A DNA stretch of 64,000 bases from Acanthaster planci. Lineage: Eukaryota; Echinodermata; Asteroidea; Valvatida; Acanthasteridae. The stretch is from NCBI RefSeq assembly GCF_001949145.1, contig NW_019091748.1, forward strand, positions 28,127 to 92,126. The letters are read 5' to 3'. Position numbers and translations under genes: made by a program. The notes beneath the pieces were generated by a model. That model was given only the letters and a program-made list of their open reading frames with translations, ran no database searches and had not been told where the DNA came from. This document shows, piece by piece, positions 1 to 12,400 of this stretch; the stretch's first letter is position 1, and each line of letters starts with the position of its first letter.

Positions 1-272
1 GTAGATTCAGTGCATATAAACTGTTTATGGGCATGGAGGCTATTGGGCTAAAACTGCACTAAACACAACCAGTCTGAGGACTAGTAATGGGGGCTCAATC
101 CTGGACACAGTTTGAGAACATACATGTAAAAGGGAGATTTGTTGACAAAACAAGTAGACATACTGTAACAAATAAGCCTTGCATGAGAAAATACATCAGT
201 GATCAGGAGCATCCTTGAAAAAAGGACCTAAATGTAGATTTTTGGAATGAAATTGGAACTTTTCCTCCTCAG
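1..272 (+). other. Intron, 5' part outside the window
   Basis: I see no coding signal here. The stretch ends in a pyrimidine-rich tract and an AG at 271-272, the acceptor of the first visible exon. It is therefore read as intron of the gene that starts left of the window. Confidence 0.5.
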
Positions 273-470
273 GAACAAGAGCGGTTGACCAAGGCCACAC
301 CTGACCACACCCCATCCCGACTTCCTGTGCCCATCTCCCGGCCTAGGTCATCAAGCCTGACCCCCTTCAGCTTAGAGGAGGACATGGGCATGAGGAGCCG
401 CTCTGGCTCACTGGATACCTCCATACTTTCGCCACTGGTGCTGTCTGATAGCGAGGATGGGCCAGAGGAG
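273..470 (+). CDS. RIM-BP-like gene, exon 1 in window
   Basis: The exon is 66 codons, phase 0 at both ends, between acceptor TCCTCAG and donor GAG|GTATTG. It codes a Ser/Pro-rich, low-complexity stretch with an acidic end (around SDSEDGPEE). No domain is recognised. It is a linker-type segment in the N-terminal part of the protein. Confidence 0.6.
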
Positions 471-3400
471 GTATTGTATTAAGGCTCACCAAAGGTCAAA
501 GGCCAAATGCTAATGGGTGGCTAAGCAACATTTCCTGAGCTTGCTTAGCAAAATCATGATTTGTATGTTCCTGTGATGAGCTCTTGTGATTTTTGCTCCG
601 TGGGCCTAAACAGTAACAACTTACCTGTATTAATTAAGTTTGTAATATATGTATCTGTAAATTGAGTTTTGTGTATAGGGGAAGTTTGATCTGAAGATTT
701 TAAGATGGTCCATGTTTAATATAAATATGAAAAATAATTAATGTCATACAACAGTAATAGGAAAAGTTGATGTTCATGTACATGTATGTAACTGTTGCCT
801 GTTGATGCACACACACGCGGCAAGTCCATGAAATATCAAAAATTAACCATGCAGTAACATTTTTGTGATGTATAAAGTAGCCGGTAAGGTTGTACCCAGT
901 GGGGTTCCTCCTCCACTTCCAGAGATGGCACCTATCCATGTTGCTATAGATACTGTAATTCTCACCAACTTGATAGGAACTGTTAGTATAGAAAATTGTG
1001 TTGAGAAGTACATGTAGGGTCATATTTAAGCCAGCTGAGCTGCTGGATTTTAAACTGTATTCCCACATGCCTCCTTTGATGGCAGGACTTGAGCGAAGAA
1101 CATCTCTCCACAAGACAACCGGGTGAAGACACTAAGACGAGGGACGGTAAACAACTACCACAAAGACAGTGCAATAAGAAGCTGGTCCAGCAGGTGAGGA
1201 GCACCAGTTGTATGACCCCTTACCTGTCTTAACAGCCTAAAGTTTGGTTTGTCTTTCTGAACAGACTTCTGAAACAAGTATTTCTCCGCCTTTGTGGTGG
1301 CACTTTCTAAAAACCAGAACAAAGAGCTGGAGGAGAAATGCAGCAAGCTGGAGTGGATGTTGCAGGACAGCAAAGACCAGAATGAACTCCTGGAGTTTAG
1401 AATTCTAGAGCTTGAAGAGCAGGATTCAGTCAGTCCAGTTGCAAGCCCCTCCACAGACGATGAAAACCAGGTACCACTCTCAGCATTTCTATTAAGCAAA
1501 GACCACATGGCGTATGCTGCGTGTATCTTGTGTTAAATTTTCCACTGTCCCAAGGCAGCATATCACCAGCAAAACATAAAGTGACATTTTTGTTCTTAAC
1601 TGAAAATGGATTTTTGAATCCATGGTTTTGAATCCCTAACTGCGGGTGAAAAGAGAAAAAGTCGATGCCCGCTGGCAGAAAAGAGACAAGAAGAAAATTA
1701 GTTTCAGTTCCTGTTTCTCCCCTTCATCTTTCTCAAACCTTTGCCTGGATTCCCTTTCTGAATCACCCTTATTCAGACTTTGGTTGTCAAAACTTACGCC
1801 AGACATGTGCCCCGTGTGTACATGACTCAGGTAAGCAAAGTGTCTTGATATAATCGTGTTTGATTGGTGGTATTTTGCGGGTGACGTTCACTCCTTATTG
1901 AGTGGATGACTTTATATAAGCCCCCTGTAGCTGTTGTGAAAGTGATGGAGGGGTGTGCTCATAGCAGGGATTTCCTGTTCAAAAGGGCGCTGGGGATGAC
2001 CATGCCAATCCCAACCTGGGTTTTGGCAAAAAAGCGTGGCCCCAGTTACATGTCCATGTACAATGGGTTTGTGGCATTGTTCAATTATACAAAAAGAAGA
2101 TGAACCAGGAGTTCAGGTGGCCTTTGTCTCTGACCCATATGAGATACCAACCTGTTCAGGAGAGTGACCCTTTCAATTTATCTTCAAAAACTTGATGTTC
2201 ATGTACATGTACATAACAAATTATGGTTTCTAAAACAAACTGACCAACAAACATCCACATAAATAGACAAATTAACAGAGTTTGGACAGACCCTAGTGCC
2301 ATCATAATCCTTCCACATTGTGCAGCACACATATCTTTCTCACACATGCTGTTATCCAACAGACTGTTCTCTTACTTTTGGTCAACTTAATTGAAGAGTT
2401 AAATTCATGACCTTTAGCTGTCTACCTGCTATGACTGCCTAGCATGGATGTATGACATTTTAGTACATCTACATGTATGTGAACAGAAGCACCCATCAGC
2501 TCTTTTATCGAATGTAGCATGCGCACTGTGCATCGCTGACTACATGTACATGTATGGTATCTTTGCAGTAAATATTCTAAAATTTTACCCCATCACTAAG
2601 CCTTATTAAAATTCTTCACAAGCATAAATAGGCACATGAACGGGAACATGTATTTCATGTTTATTCATAAATACCCAAGACAGTTTGGCTATTTCCATTG
2701 GTTGAGAGCTGTCACATGACTGGTCTTTAGAGAGTCATAAGGCTTTGGCTCGCAGAGACACTCTTAACCATAACATGGGCAGAAGTGTGTTTAAAAAACC
2801 AGAAATTCGACAAAATGAGCAAACAGAATTGTTGAAAATCTTCATTTATTGAACGTAGTATGACTTTCTTACTTATAAGGTACTGTATTTGTGAAAATGC
2901 ATAAATCATTAACTCCTTCATTATCATTTTGACTGCAACTGCTGGGCTGCTGGGTTGTGGCATGCCATGATTGGAGGGCTTTGTCCAGCAGCAGGCCCCA
3001 TTGAACCAGCAGCTGCATGGTCTATAGACTGTATGTGTGGTATGCACTAATCCCCACACAAAGGTGCTGTAGTAGCAGTCATCCCTAGCGAAGGGGTTAA
3101 CAAAGTTGTTGAAAATTTTTATAGTTGTTTTGTCTTTCTGACTGAAAAGGTATAGGTATAGGAACAAATGTATGCTTGGCAGGTTTTAACATTTAAGACT
3201 GTGCCGAGGGCATTATCAGCATCACTTCTCCTGAACTGAACTGACTTGAACGTTTGAGACTGGCCAGGTGCATATTTGTTCCCCCTTTTCTACACAAATC
3301 TATTTACACATGTACTAAACACACATATGTGCTCATTACATGTATATGAGACAACAGAAATTTGTTGAATGATGATAACATGCAGTGAATTTCTTTCTTA

Positions 3401-6400
3401 ATACCTGAACAACTGACGGGCAATAGTTTGTCCAATTGACCACCCTCTTCAGCCTTGTTTCTGTAGTGTAAAAAGGTTGCCAAACTTTCAAAGAAACTGT
3501 TTTTATAGGCTTACTTTTGCAGAGTATGCATATCTCATGGAACAGTTATTATAGCTACCGGTGCGTGTACATGCACATTACATGTTTAATATTTTAGTAG
3601 CTACATGTAAGTACTGGTAGTTGTGGAGGCAAGTCCATGATTCTGGTGTGGAATATTTTGAGAATACGTTCAGGCCAAGTGCTAGCAGAGGCATCAGTCG
3701 CAGAGTAATATACAGAGTCGGCCTATCCTGTCATGCTCACATTGCCCATGACTTCTTAGAGGTACACTGGTACCAGTAACCTTGGCCTCTTCAGCCACAT
3801 CAGGGAAGAAGGGATCGCCAACCTTCTCTCGAAGGGCTGTGGTGATAAATAGTTAAGGAATAGACACTCCTGAGTGCGATCTCTTACTTGGTTACAGTGT
3901 GTTCCGAGCCCACATATCCCACATTACTTTTTTATTTTGGTTTCCCACTATGTTTTGAAAGTACATGCTCTATGTAAAGTTGGCAGGTGGCTTTTCTGGT
4001 TCACACCATCTGGCACAAATATCATCCCTCTTCTACACAATCCGATCGTATCCACGTGCTGAAGTTGACAAGAATTTTTCCCACTGCAGAAAGCGAAAAC
4101 ACTAGAAGGCCACCTTCTGGAGAAAGACACTCAGTTACAGTCACTGCGGAAGGAAGTTGAATGCCAGAGGGAGCGCATACAGATGATGGAGGAAGAAAAG
4201 GAACAGGTAATTTATTTGCCTCGTTTACATCATTTAAAGTGGATTTTTTATTTATTTGGTTTGACGTTTCTGCACGAAAAGGCTAATCAAAGCTGTGTCT
4301 TTCCCTGTGCAAACCCATAAGTCTTTTGCCTGAAAACAAAAGTTAAAGAAAGCATTCACAGTTGTTATATATTGTCTTGTCTTGTTGCTGCTGCCATAGA
4401 AGTAAAAGGTAAACTCATTTTTGAATGTTTCATTTTCACCTTTTTTGGAACTGTTGCACTTTTGATGTGTGGGATGGTGTGTTTTTTCTTGAAATGACTC
4501 ATATTGGATGGGGTGTCAGTATATGTACATGTCTGTCTAATGTTTGTTGGAAACCTTGTCCTGGACCATGTGATCTGTCCCTGTAGTTATAGTCAGAGAT
4601 GACCTAATGGGAATAGCTTGGAAGCTTCCTTACCAAGTCAAACCTTTACACCCCAAGTGGCCCCCTCTCTCCCATTACCTTTAACCAGACATGTTCCCAG
4701 TTATTCCATGGTTCCTGTTTACATCAAATTGGGACATTTCTCCCTGTGTCTGAGCATTCATAGATATTTGTACATATTGTTGTTTGTTAGAGGTGAAATA
4801 AAGCATGTTTCCAAGTGGAGGAATGTTTGGACATTTTTACTTGACAAGAGACGGTGCTGTGTTACCTTACAATGCTTCTCATAGGAACAGTCATTTCTCT
4901 ATGGCATGTATGGAGGGCATGAATTGCACACTAATACTGTACATGTGTGTAAACCTGCTGAGGATTTAGTGTTGAAACAAACATGCAGTCCCGTCAAGAA
5001 TATGTAAAATTTGACTTATATGTAAGATATGAAATATACATGTAGCTTCCTTTCCAAACATGTTTCATCCATTCATTTAGTTCATTATTCACTGCATTAT
5101 TAAGAAGGTACAGTGGTTGTCATGATAGATGTACAGCATTCTATAAAAGAGGCTGAAAAAAGGATTAGAAATGTACTTGCAGACAGGCACGGGTACATGT
5201 AGTTGTACTGTAAATGGTCAACGAGTTGAATGGAAATTTTATGAGAGTAAATGTGAAAACGGTTTTGTAACTTTTCTGGTGCTTAAATGCTTATTTTACC
5301 CCAATTCCATAGGATGTCCGTAAAATCATATTCAGATCAGAGGATATAATGCCTTTAATGTAATGGTTGAGAAAATCACAATATATTGCTAGCCCCTTTG
5401 TAGTGTTTTTAAACACAGTGCAATACAACAGCAGACAAAATGGATTTGTACATGATATGTTACTGGCTTGGAGAGAGACTGTGTAACTGCATATTGCTTA
5501 GCCTTTTTTAAAATTCACATGTCCACAGTTTCATTCTGGTGCTGTGTCCAGTCACATTTACATTTAAGCAGGTTGCCTAAAAGATAACAACCTTTACTGT
5601 TGTATGGTTAGGGACAGGGTACTGTATTAAGTGTTGTTGGCAACTTTAACTTTTGCACTGCATGGCTTGTTTATTTTGCTGCACACAGATGTTTCACTTG
5701 TTTTTCTTCTTTTTCTCTTCCAATTTGAAAATCACTCAGTCAACCAGTTCAGTGTCTACTTTTGTTGTTTGTTTCTGTGTTCATGTGATTAACGTTGACA
5801 GTGTTGGTTTTATTCCAATATTACAAAAAGCCATAAAAATTGTTATTTTAATTGGGGGCAGTGTTGCAGTTAGCGATACATAGTTTTGCTCACTGATCAT
5901 CTCAGCTCACAATAAAGCTTAAGTTATCTCTATGTTCATTGGGTAGCTTTGGAAGTACAGGTACATATGTACAAATCTACAGTGCGACCCCATACTGCAT
6001 CTTTGTTGTCATTTTTAACATTATTTGTAGGTACATGTACAGTAGTTGTGCATTCAGCATTTACATGTATAGAAAGGGAGGGGCTCTTAGATGGAGGCGG
6101 AAACTCTGTAACATAAGGGGCCATACATTAACTCATCTTTAGTGAAAGTCTATATCTGAATAAAACTGGGAAAGAAGCCAGGATATGTGTCCTAAAATGA
6201 ACATATTTGGAGTTAGAGTTTGGTTGCACATACATGTACATGTATATGTAGGTTGTGCCTCCCCCTCCCATCTGGATCGGCTAGCGGCATTACACATAGT
6301 TTTGGTCTCTGCAGGAGTCTTCCCCTCTTCGTGCTGTCACCGTCATCCTGATGGGAAAAAAAAGAAAAAAGTGCCGTCTGGTAAATGCATATGTCCTTCA

Positions 6401-9400
6401 GTTTGGAAATGAGAAAACTGCAAAAAAGTCACTTGAAACATACACGTACGTGTGCTACTCAACTTCAAGAGTCTCGTTGAAATTCATAACCAATGATGAT
6501 AATGATGGTTTGTTAAGTATTCAGAGCAAGGACAGTCTCAAAAACACTACTGTATTCAGCATGGCTTTTTGCAGGAGTAATTGCTGAAGGGGAGAATTGT
6601 TAATGGATTTCATTCAAACTTCTTTTAGGTTTTGCGTTTAGTTGTGTGCTTGTATGCTTTACATGTAGCTTGTATTTATATTTTTGCAGTAGTTGATTCA
6701 TCCTGTTGACAGTTTCGGAGATTTCATTATGATCCCTTTTTGTCTTAAGTTGCGATGTGCTGGATTAACTTTAAATTGTTATTTTGCTATTAACCAACAA
6801 ATGCATCCTGCTGATTGGTTCCCAGGAGCTTTGTAGGTCACACAAACTGGCCAATGAGGGTGAACTTGCACTACAGCATCAACTACAATTGGCAAAGATG
6901 GTAAACTAAACAAGATTTGCTTGCACTATCAGCGACTTCACATTCCCCCTTGACATCTCTCCAGTTTTATTCTTCATACAGTCTACATGCTGTCTCAACT
7001 CTACCTTTTCTTTCCACTTGAACACCTTGTATTCTTCTCTGCACTGTAGCACTGATCTATAACACACAACATTTATTCATTACAATCAAATGTTGCTGTA
7101 GATATTTTCTGCATTGAAGGCATTGAGGGCCATAATTGACTTACATGTACATGTTTGTCATTGCTCTTCACCCGTTGTGTAGGTACTATAGACTGATCTT
7201 TAAAAACTCGAGGTAAAAATCTGAGCATTTAGAGAAAAAAGGAGCAGAAAAAAATTGTCAACTGTCATTTTATTTTTGTGTAATTAAAATAGTGGCAAGT
7301 TTTGTAAAACTGCCCAAAATTTTGCCTCTTGGTGTGAAAAAATTTGTGCATTAAAATCTGTGACTTGTTTTATAGTTGGGGTCAAGTTTGGAATCTCCAC
7401 AAATTTGGAAGATTCCTATAAAGTACAATTGAACATGTACATCCACATTTCCAAATATTTCATTATATATCTCCAATTTTCTTTACCTGGAAAAGCAGAA
7501 ACAGAACTTTTAAAACATACAGTGCAAGGAAGTGGCTTGAAGAATAAGTGGCATGTGAAATGACAACAGTTATCATTGACAAGCGCCACCAATTGCTGCC
7601 AGTGCCCGTCAAAGTTCTGTTGCAGTAACCATGGTAACATGCCTGTGGCATAATCAGTTACACTTGACTGCCTGCTGCACTGTCAAAATTTTGTTGGTGA
7701 ATCGCTTGGCATGGAATTGCTGAGTCAATTTAAATGATTCACTCGTGAGATAAAGTTAATCAGGAAAAATTAGCTGCTAGCCAACAAATTTCTTCTCAGA
7801 AACAAGGCTGGATTATATTACTTGACATTAAAAAAATTAAGCTGGGCTTCACAACTTATTCACAGTCTGCAGTGACTGTAGCTCCACAACACAAGGTTCA
7901 CATTGTTATTCAAATACAGAATTTGGCACACAATATACACCTTCCTTCAACCCCTGCCCCATTGGTATTAAAGCACTCTGTGGAGATTGATTTGGATTAC
8001 AGTTTGTATGTACTTTTGGAATGTATTGATCTGACTTACAAATAGCCTTTGTGTACATAGTAAACTGTTGGGACTTGCACCCAAGTTATTGAGGGTCCGG
8101 TTTATAACTGCCTACTGTACATCTGTTCAGTGGGTGACAGGATTGTGTTTTCTGATTCAGTAGTTGAATTCGTGACCTGGTGGCCTTGTTTACCTGTCGC
8201 TGGAGTGGTTTGGGGAGGTAGGTTTGAACTTTGTGAGTGCTGGATGGCAGTGTTTCATGATGGGCTGGGTGCTTAATGTATGGTCCCCAGGTGGTAGTCT
8301 GGGTATAGCCTACAGTACTGCAGATGACATTAACCTGAGCATTTGGAGATAAACTTCTGATTGCTTGATAATTGATAATGTAAGTGCCGTACCTAGGCAT
8401 CAACATTAGTTTGTGAGATGGTGTACTTGCAGGCTTGCTTTGGAATGCTAAAGGCTAAGAGTTGACAAAAACCTGAAACATGATGGGTTTGAATCATCTA
8501 TTCCACATGTACATGTTTTCCTTTCCCAAGTATGCCCCACATCTGTTAGTTCACTTTTGTGAGTTCTGGTACTGGTATGCTGCCTTGACTTTTGTTCAGA
8601 TTTTTGTTGTTATAAGTACTTTTGATAAGTCTACAGTTCACTTTGTGAGACCAGATCTGCCTTACCGCTTACGTGTTTAGTATGGCAGTTCTAAGATTTT
8701 CAAAATTTTGAAATGCAGGTATGCACAAATTTCTGCAAGTTTGGCCTATAGACAAATCACATATGAAGTATATCATTTCATGAAATGAAACATATTTGTA
8801 CACTTAAGTATTTTGTTCTCACTTTGGTATCACATTTTGTCCTTTAACCAGTGTATATTCACACTTTGTTCTGAGAGTTTCAAAAAATCAAAAGTTGGCT
8901 TGGGTGGGATTTGAACCCATGATTTCCTGCTTACTGATGTAGATAACCACTTGACCACCAAGTTTACTGGGATCGGGTGGCTTGAATTTATTACAGCAGC
9001 GGATATCACAGAAAAATAAAATGGTGTGAATTCGGCTCTGCGTAGGGGGGTGGGAGTTTTGCCCATGCATTCACAAGTATATTTGCATTCTATTTAAATT
9101 TATCATTGAGGTATGGGGGAGATTTTATTGCAGTTTCTACTGCAATTTTAGAGAAATACAAATACCATTCTTCTTGCTGCATAAGAACACTGTTCAAAAG
9201 TTCAGAGTAACCCCCCTAAAACTTGGGGTAATATAATAATAATATTATTTATAGAAGTATCTTCATTAACCACTGCCACTAGTCTTTTCCACATTTACAG
9301 AAGACTTGCTATTTTCAAACAACTGTGATTTCTCTCTAGTTGTTCCATTGCAGAGATCCTGATTACATGCTGTTGTACTTTGTACTTGATCTTTTGTTAT

Positions 9401-12400
9401 TTGATTTCCTGTTTCTCACCATGTGTTCTTTATTTTCCTTGCTATTGATATCTGTACACTTCATTTACAATATTTATAATGTTTTCTTTCTAAATTAAAC
9501 CTCTCCAGGTATGCATTTGTGCTTGAAATTTGATGCCTTTGATTCAAGGTGCTTCACGCATTTAATTGGAGTATTACATGAAAATGACACTTTATTCAGA
9601 TGTGGAAGTATTCCTTTTGCTGAACACAAATGATAGTCAAGATAAAACACGAAGAGAAAGTCTCTTTAAAGAGTGTACATTTTGTATGCCAAATGTACTT
9701 TCTTGTGTGAAATTAAAGCATTGTGGTTTACATTTCTTTACATCTGCATCACTAACATTAAAGCCTTTCCAAAATGCTGAGCTTGTGCCATCTTCGACAT
9801 TGCATTTTTCTATACTTTAAACACTTTCCTTGGAGTCGATCTTTATTACGTGTAGTGATAAAAGATCATAGAATGATCTAAGCTAGGAATAAATGATCAT
9901 AATTGCATTGGGAACTGAATACGTGCATGTGTACATGTGTCTTCAGCCTGGGTTGCACAGATTGTAAACACTTCTAATTAATTGCAATCAAAGAGTCTGG
10001 ATACCAGACATCATGCAAAGTACTCCCAGTGTTGGACAGGACTACAACACTGCTTCAATCAAGGGACTCTGTTAATTGTTAAATCCTTTTTTTTCGTGTC
10101 AAAACTAGAGGGTATCAGACTTAGAGCGAACTGAGGCCCACCTTCGCTCCCACATCCAGGAGCTGGAGGACCAGCTGGGCCAGCTGCAGGGGGACATCCA
10201 CCTAGGTCTGGCTGAGAGGAATCAGGAGAAAGAAGATCTGGAGGCAGAGATTGCATTCTTGAAAGAGACTTTTGAGGGACTGGCCAAAGAGAGAGATGAC
10301 GTAGTCGAGAGACTGAGGAGTCTTGAAGGACGTCAAGAAGCCTTGCTGTGAGTTACAATGTCAAAAAGATCCTTATTTATTAATAGCCTTTTGCTTAACC
10401 CCTTGACGACGGGAATTTCTTCCCGAAAGCTGACTCCAAGAATTCCAGCCTTGCTTGGCCATGAAGGCCACCTGCCAAATTGCAAATTCTCGGTTTGTGG
10501 CCCTGCGTGCTCTGCACGCTTTGAATTACATGGTGAAAAGGCTGATTGTTCGGTGGCATGCGGCTCTACTCACCCTTCCACATTCCTGTTGCCTCNTGAG
10601 AATAATAGCTGAAAAGCGGGCCGAGGATCTCAATTTTTATGGCGGCTATAGCCGCCTCCCGGTGTGAAGGGGTTAAAGGTGACCTACAACAGGCATTTGT
10701 TCTAATTGCAGTGACTTTTGAACTGCACTGTGATGATCCATTCTCATGAAATGCCCTTAACACTGATTTTAGGTATTGAAGAATGCATGATATAACCAGT
10801 TGAAAGCATGTATGAGCCAAATTGTGAAGTAATTAAGATGTCTTCGCACGTTTATACAAGGATGTTTAAAATCTTGCTTCATTTGCTTTCTCAGTCTAGG
10901 AATTGGGATACACTGTGAAATTTAAAAAACTGATAAAAGTTTTGTAAAATCACTGTCACACTAATTGTTTACTTCCTTTATATTAAATATGTTCCTAACA
11001 GCCTGATACATTCACATTATGTAAATTTCCTTGGAAACGCACTCTTAATGTTTCCCATTATTTATTTATCTTGTACCCCATCCCAGCGAGGAAGAGGAGA
11101 AACTTCAGAAAAAGCTGAAGAAGAAAGAGCAAGCTGAGGCAAATTTCAAGAAGCACATTGAAGACCTGAGTACACAGCTGTCAGGGATACAAGAGGTGAA
11201 GCCACAACTTGACAGGGGTAGCGATACCAACGAAAGCAATAACAAGGCCACAATGGAGACCTCGCAAGATGTGAATGCCCTACAGCAGAGAGTGCAGCAG
11301 CTGGAACTTGAGAAGGAGTATCTCGAGGCTAAGTTGAGAGATGTGGAGGAGCTGGTACTCATCAGTGACTTTGCAAACGAGGAATCATTGAGGGAGAAGA
11401 TCGCCGAGTTAGAACAGTCGAACAAGCTGCTGTCAAGACAACTGAAGCAGAGTCAGGCATCTGATGTAGACAGTAGAGAGGTTGTAGAGAAGGTTGCAGC
11501 TGATGCGAGAGACAGGGAGAAGGCACTCCAGAGCAGTATCCAGGAGCTGCAGCATTCAGAGCAGAGCTTGCTGGACAGGGTTTCCCAACTGGAAGAACAG
11601 GATAACACGTGGAGCACAAAAGTAGAATCTCTTCAAGACAGGATCCATGACTTGGAAGAGCTGAGACTACAACTGAAGGGAAAGCTGGATGAGGCTGAGG
11701 AGCGTATTGAGGAGCTGCAGGTGGCTGAGAAGTTTGCCCGAGATGAGCTGAGTGCCTCCCATGGGGCATCTTCTTTCCTAGGGGAAAGTTTGGGACTGAT
11801 AGGAGAGCTTGCATCACTGGCTCAGGAAGAGTACGTCGAGGATGAAGAAGAGGATGCAGATCAAAGAGGGGCAGATCAAGAGCCAAATAAAGATGATCAC
11901 ATTGCAGAACTGGAGAAGTCTGAGACAGAGCTCATGGAAAAGGTACAAGCACTAGAACAAGCTAATGCGGAGCTGGGCGACCTGTGCCAAGACCTTAGGA
12001 GCCAGGCATTTGAATGTGCCGAAGAAAATGAGAGTCTCAAACAAAAAATTCAGGAACTTGAGGAATTACAAACACAGATTCCCGAAATGGTCAGGGTCCT
12101 TGAAGAAGCAGAAGAGGAAAAAATAACATTAAAAGAAATAGTAAAGCAGCTGGAGGCAGATATAGGAAATCAAGCACATGAAGGAAGTAGTAAAAGCTTA
12201 CGTGTGGATTCAAATGATGTGGAGAAAAAGGAGAATACGAAAGAATTACAACATGAGCTTGGAGCTGTCAAGGAGGAAAACTTGGATCTAACAGAAAGGC
12301 CAGCTGATGAGCACAGAAAACTACATGAACTAGAAAGGGGAAACGAACAACTGGAAGAACAACTCCAGGCCAGGAATGATCAAAGCCATGTTGTAACCAC

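Noticed and set aside
8888-8975. Functional tRNA gene on the minus strand
   Set aside because: The A- and B-boxes are present, but I could not form a clean acceptor stem. A diverged copy at 34.0 kb is embedded in a mobile element.
11362-11886. 174-codon minus-strand open frame opposite the giant exon
   Set aside because: It is a shadow of the Glu/Leu/Gln-rich plus-strand frame, giving a Ser/Pro/Leu-rich translation with no domain. The plus frame has splice sites and coiled-coil periodicity.
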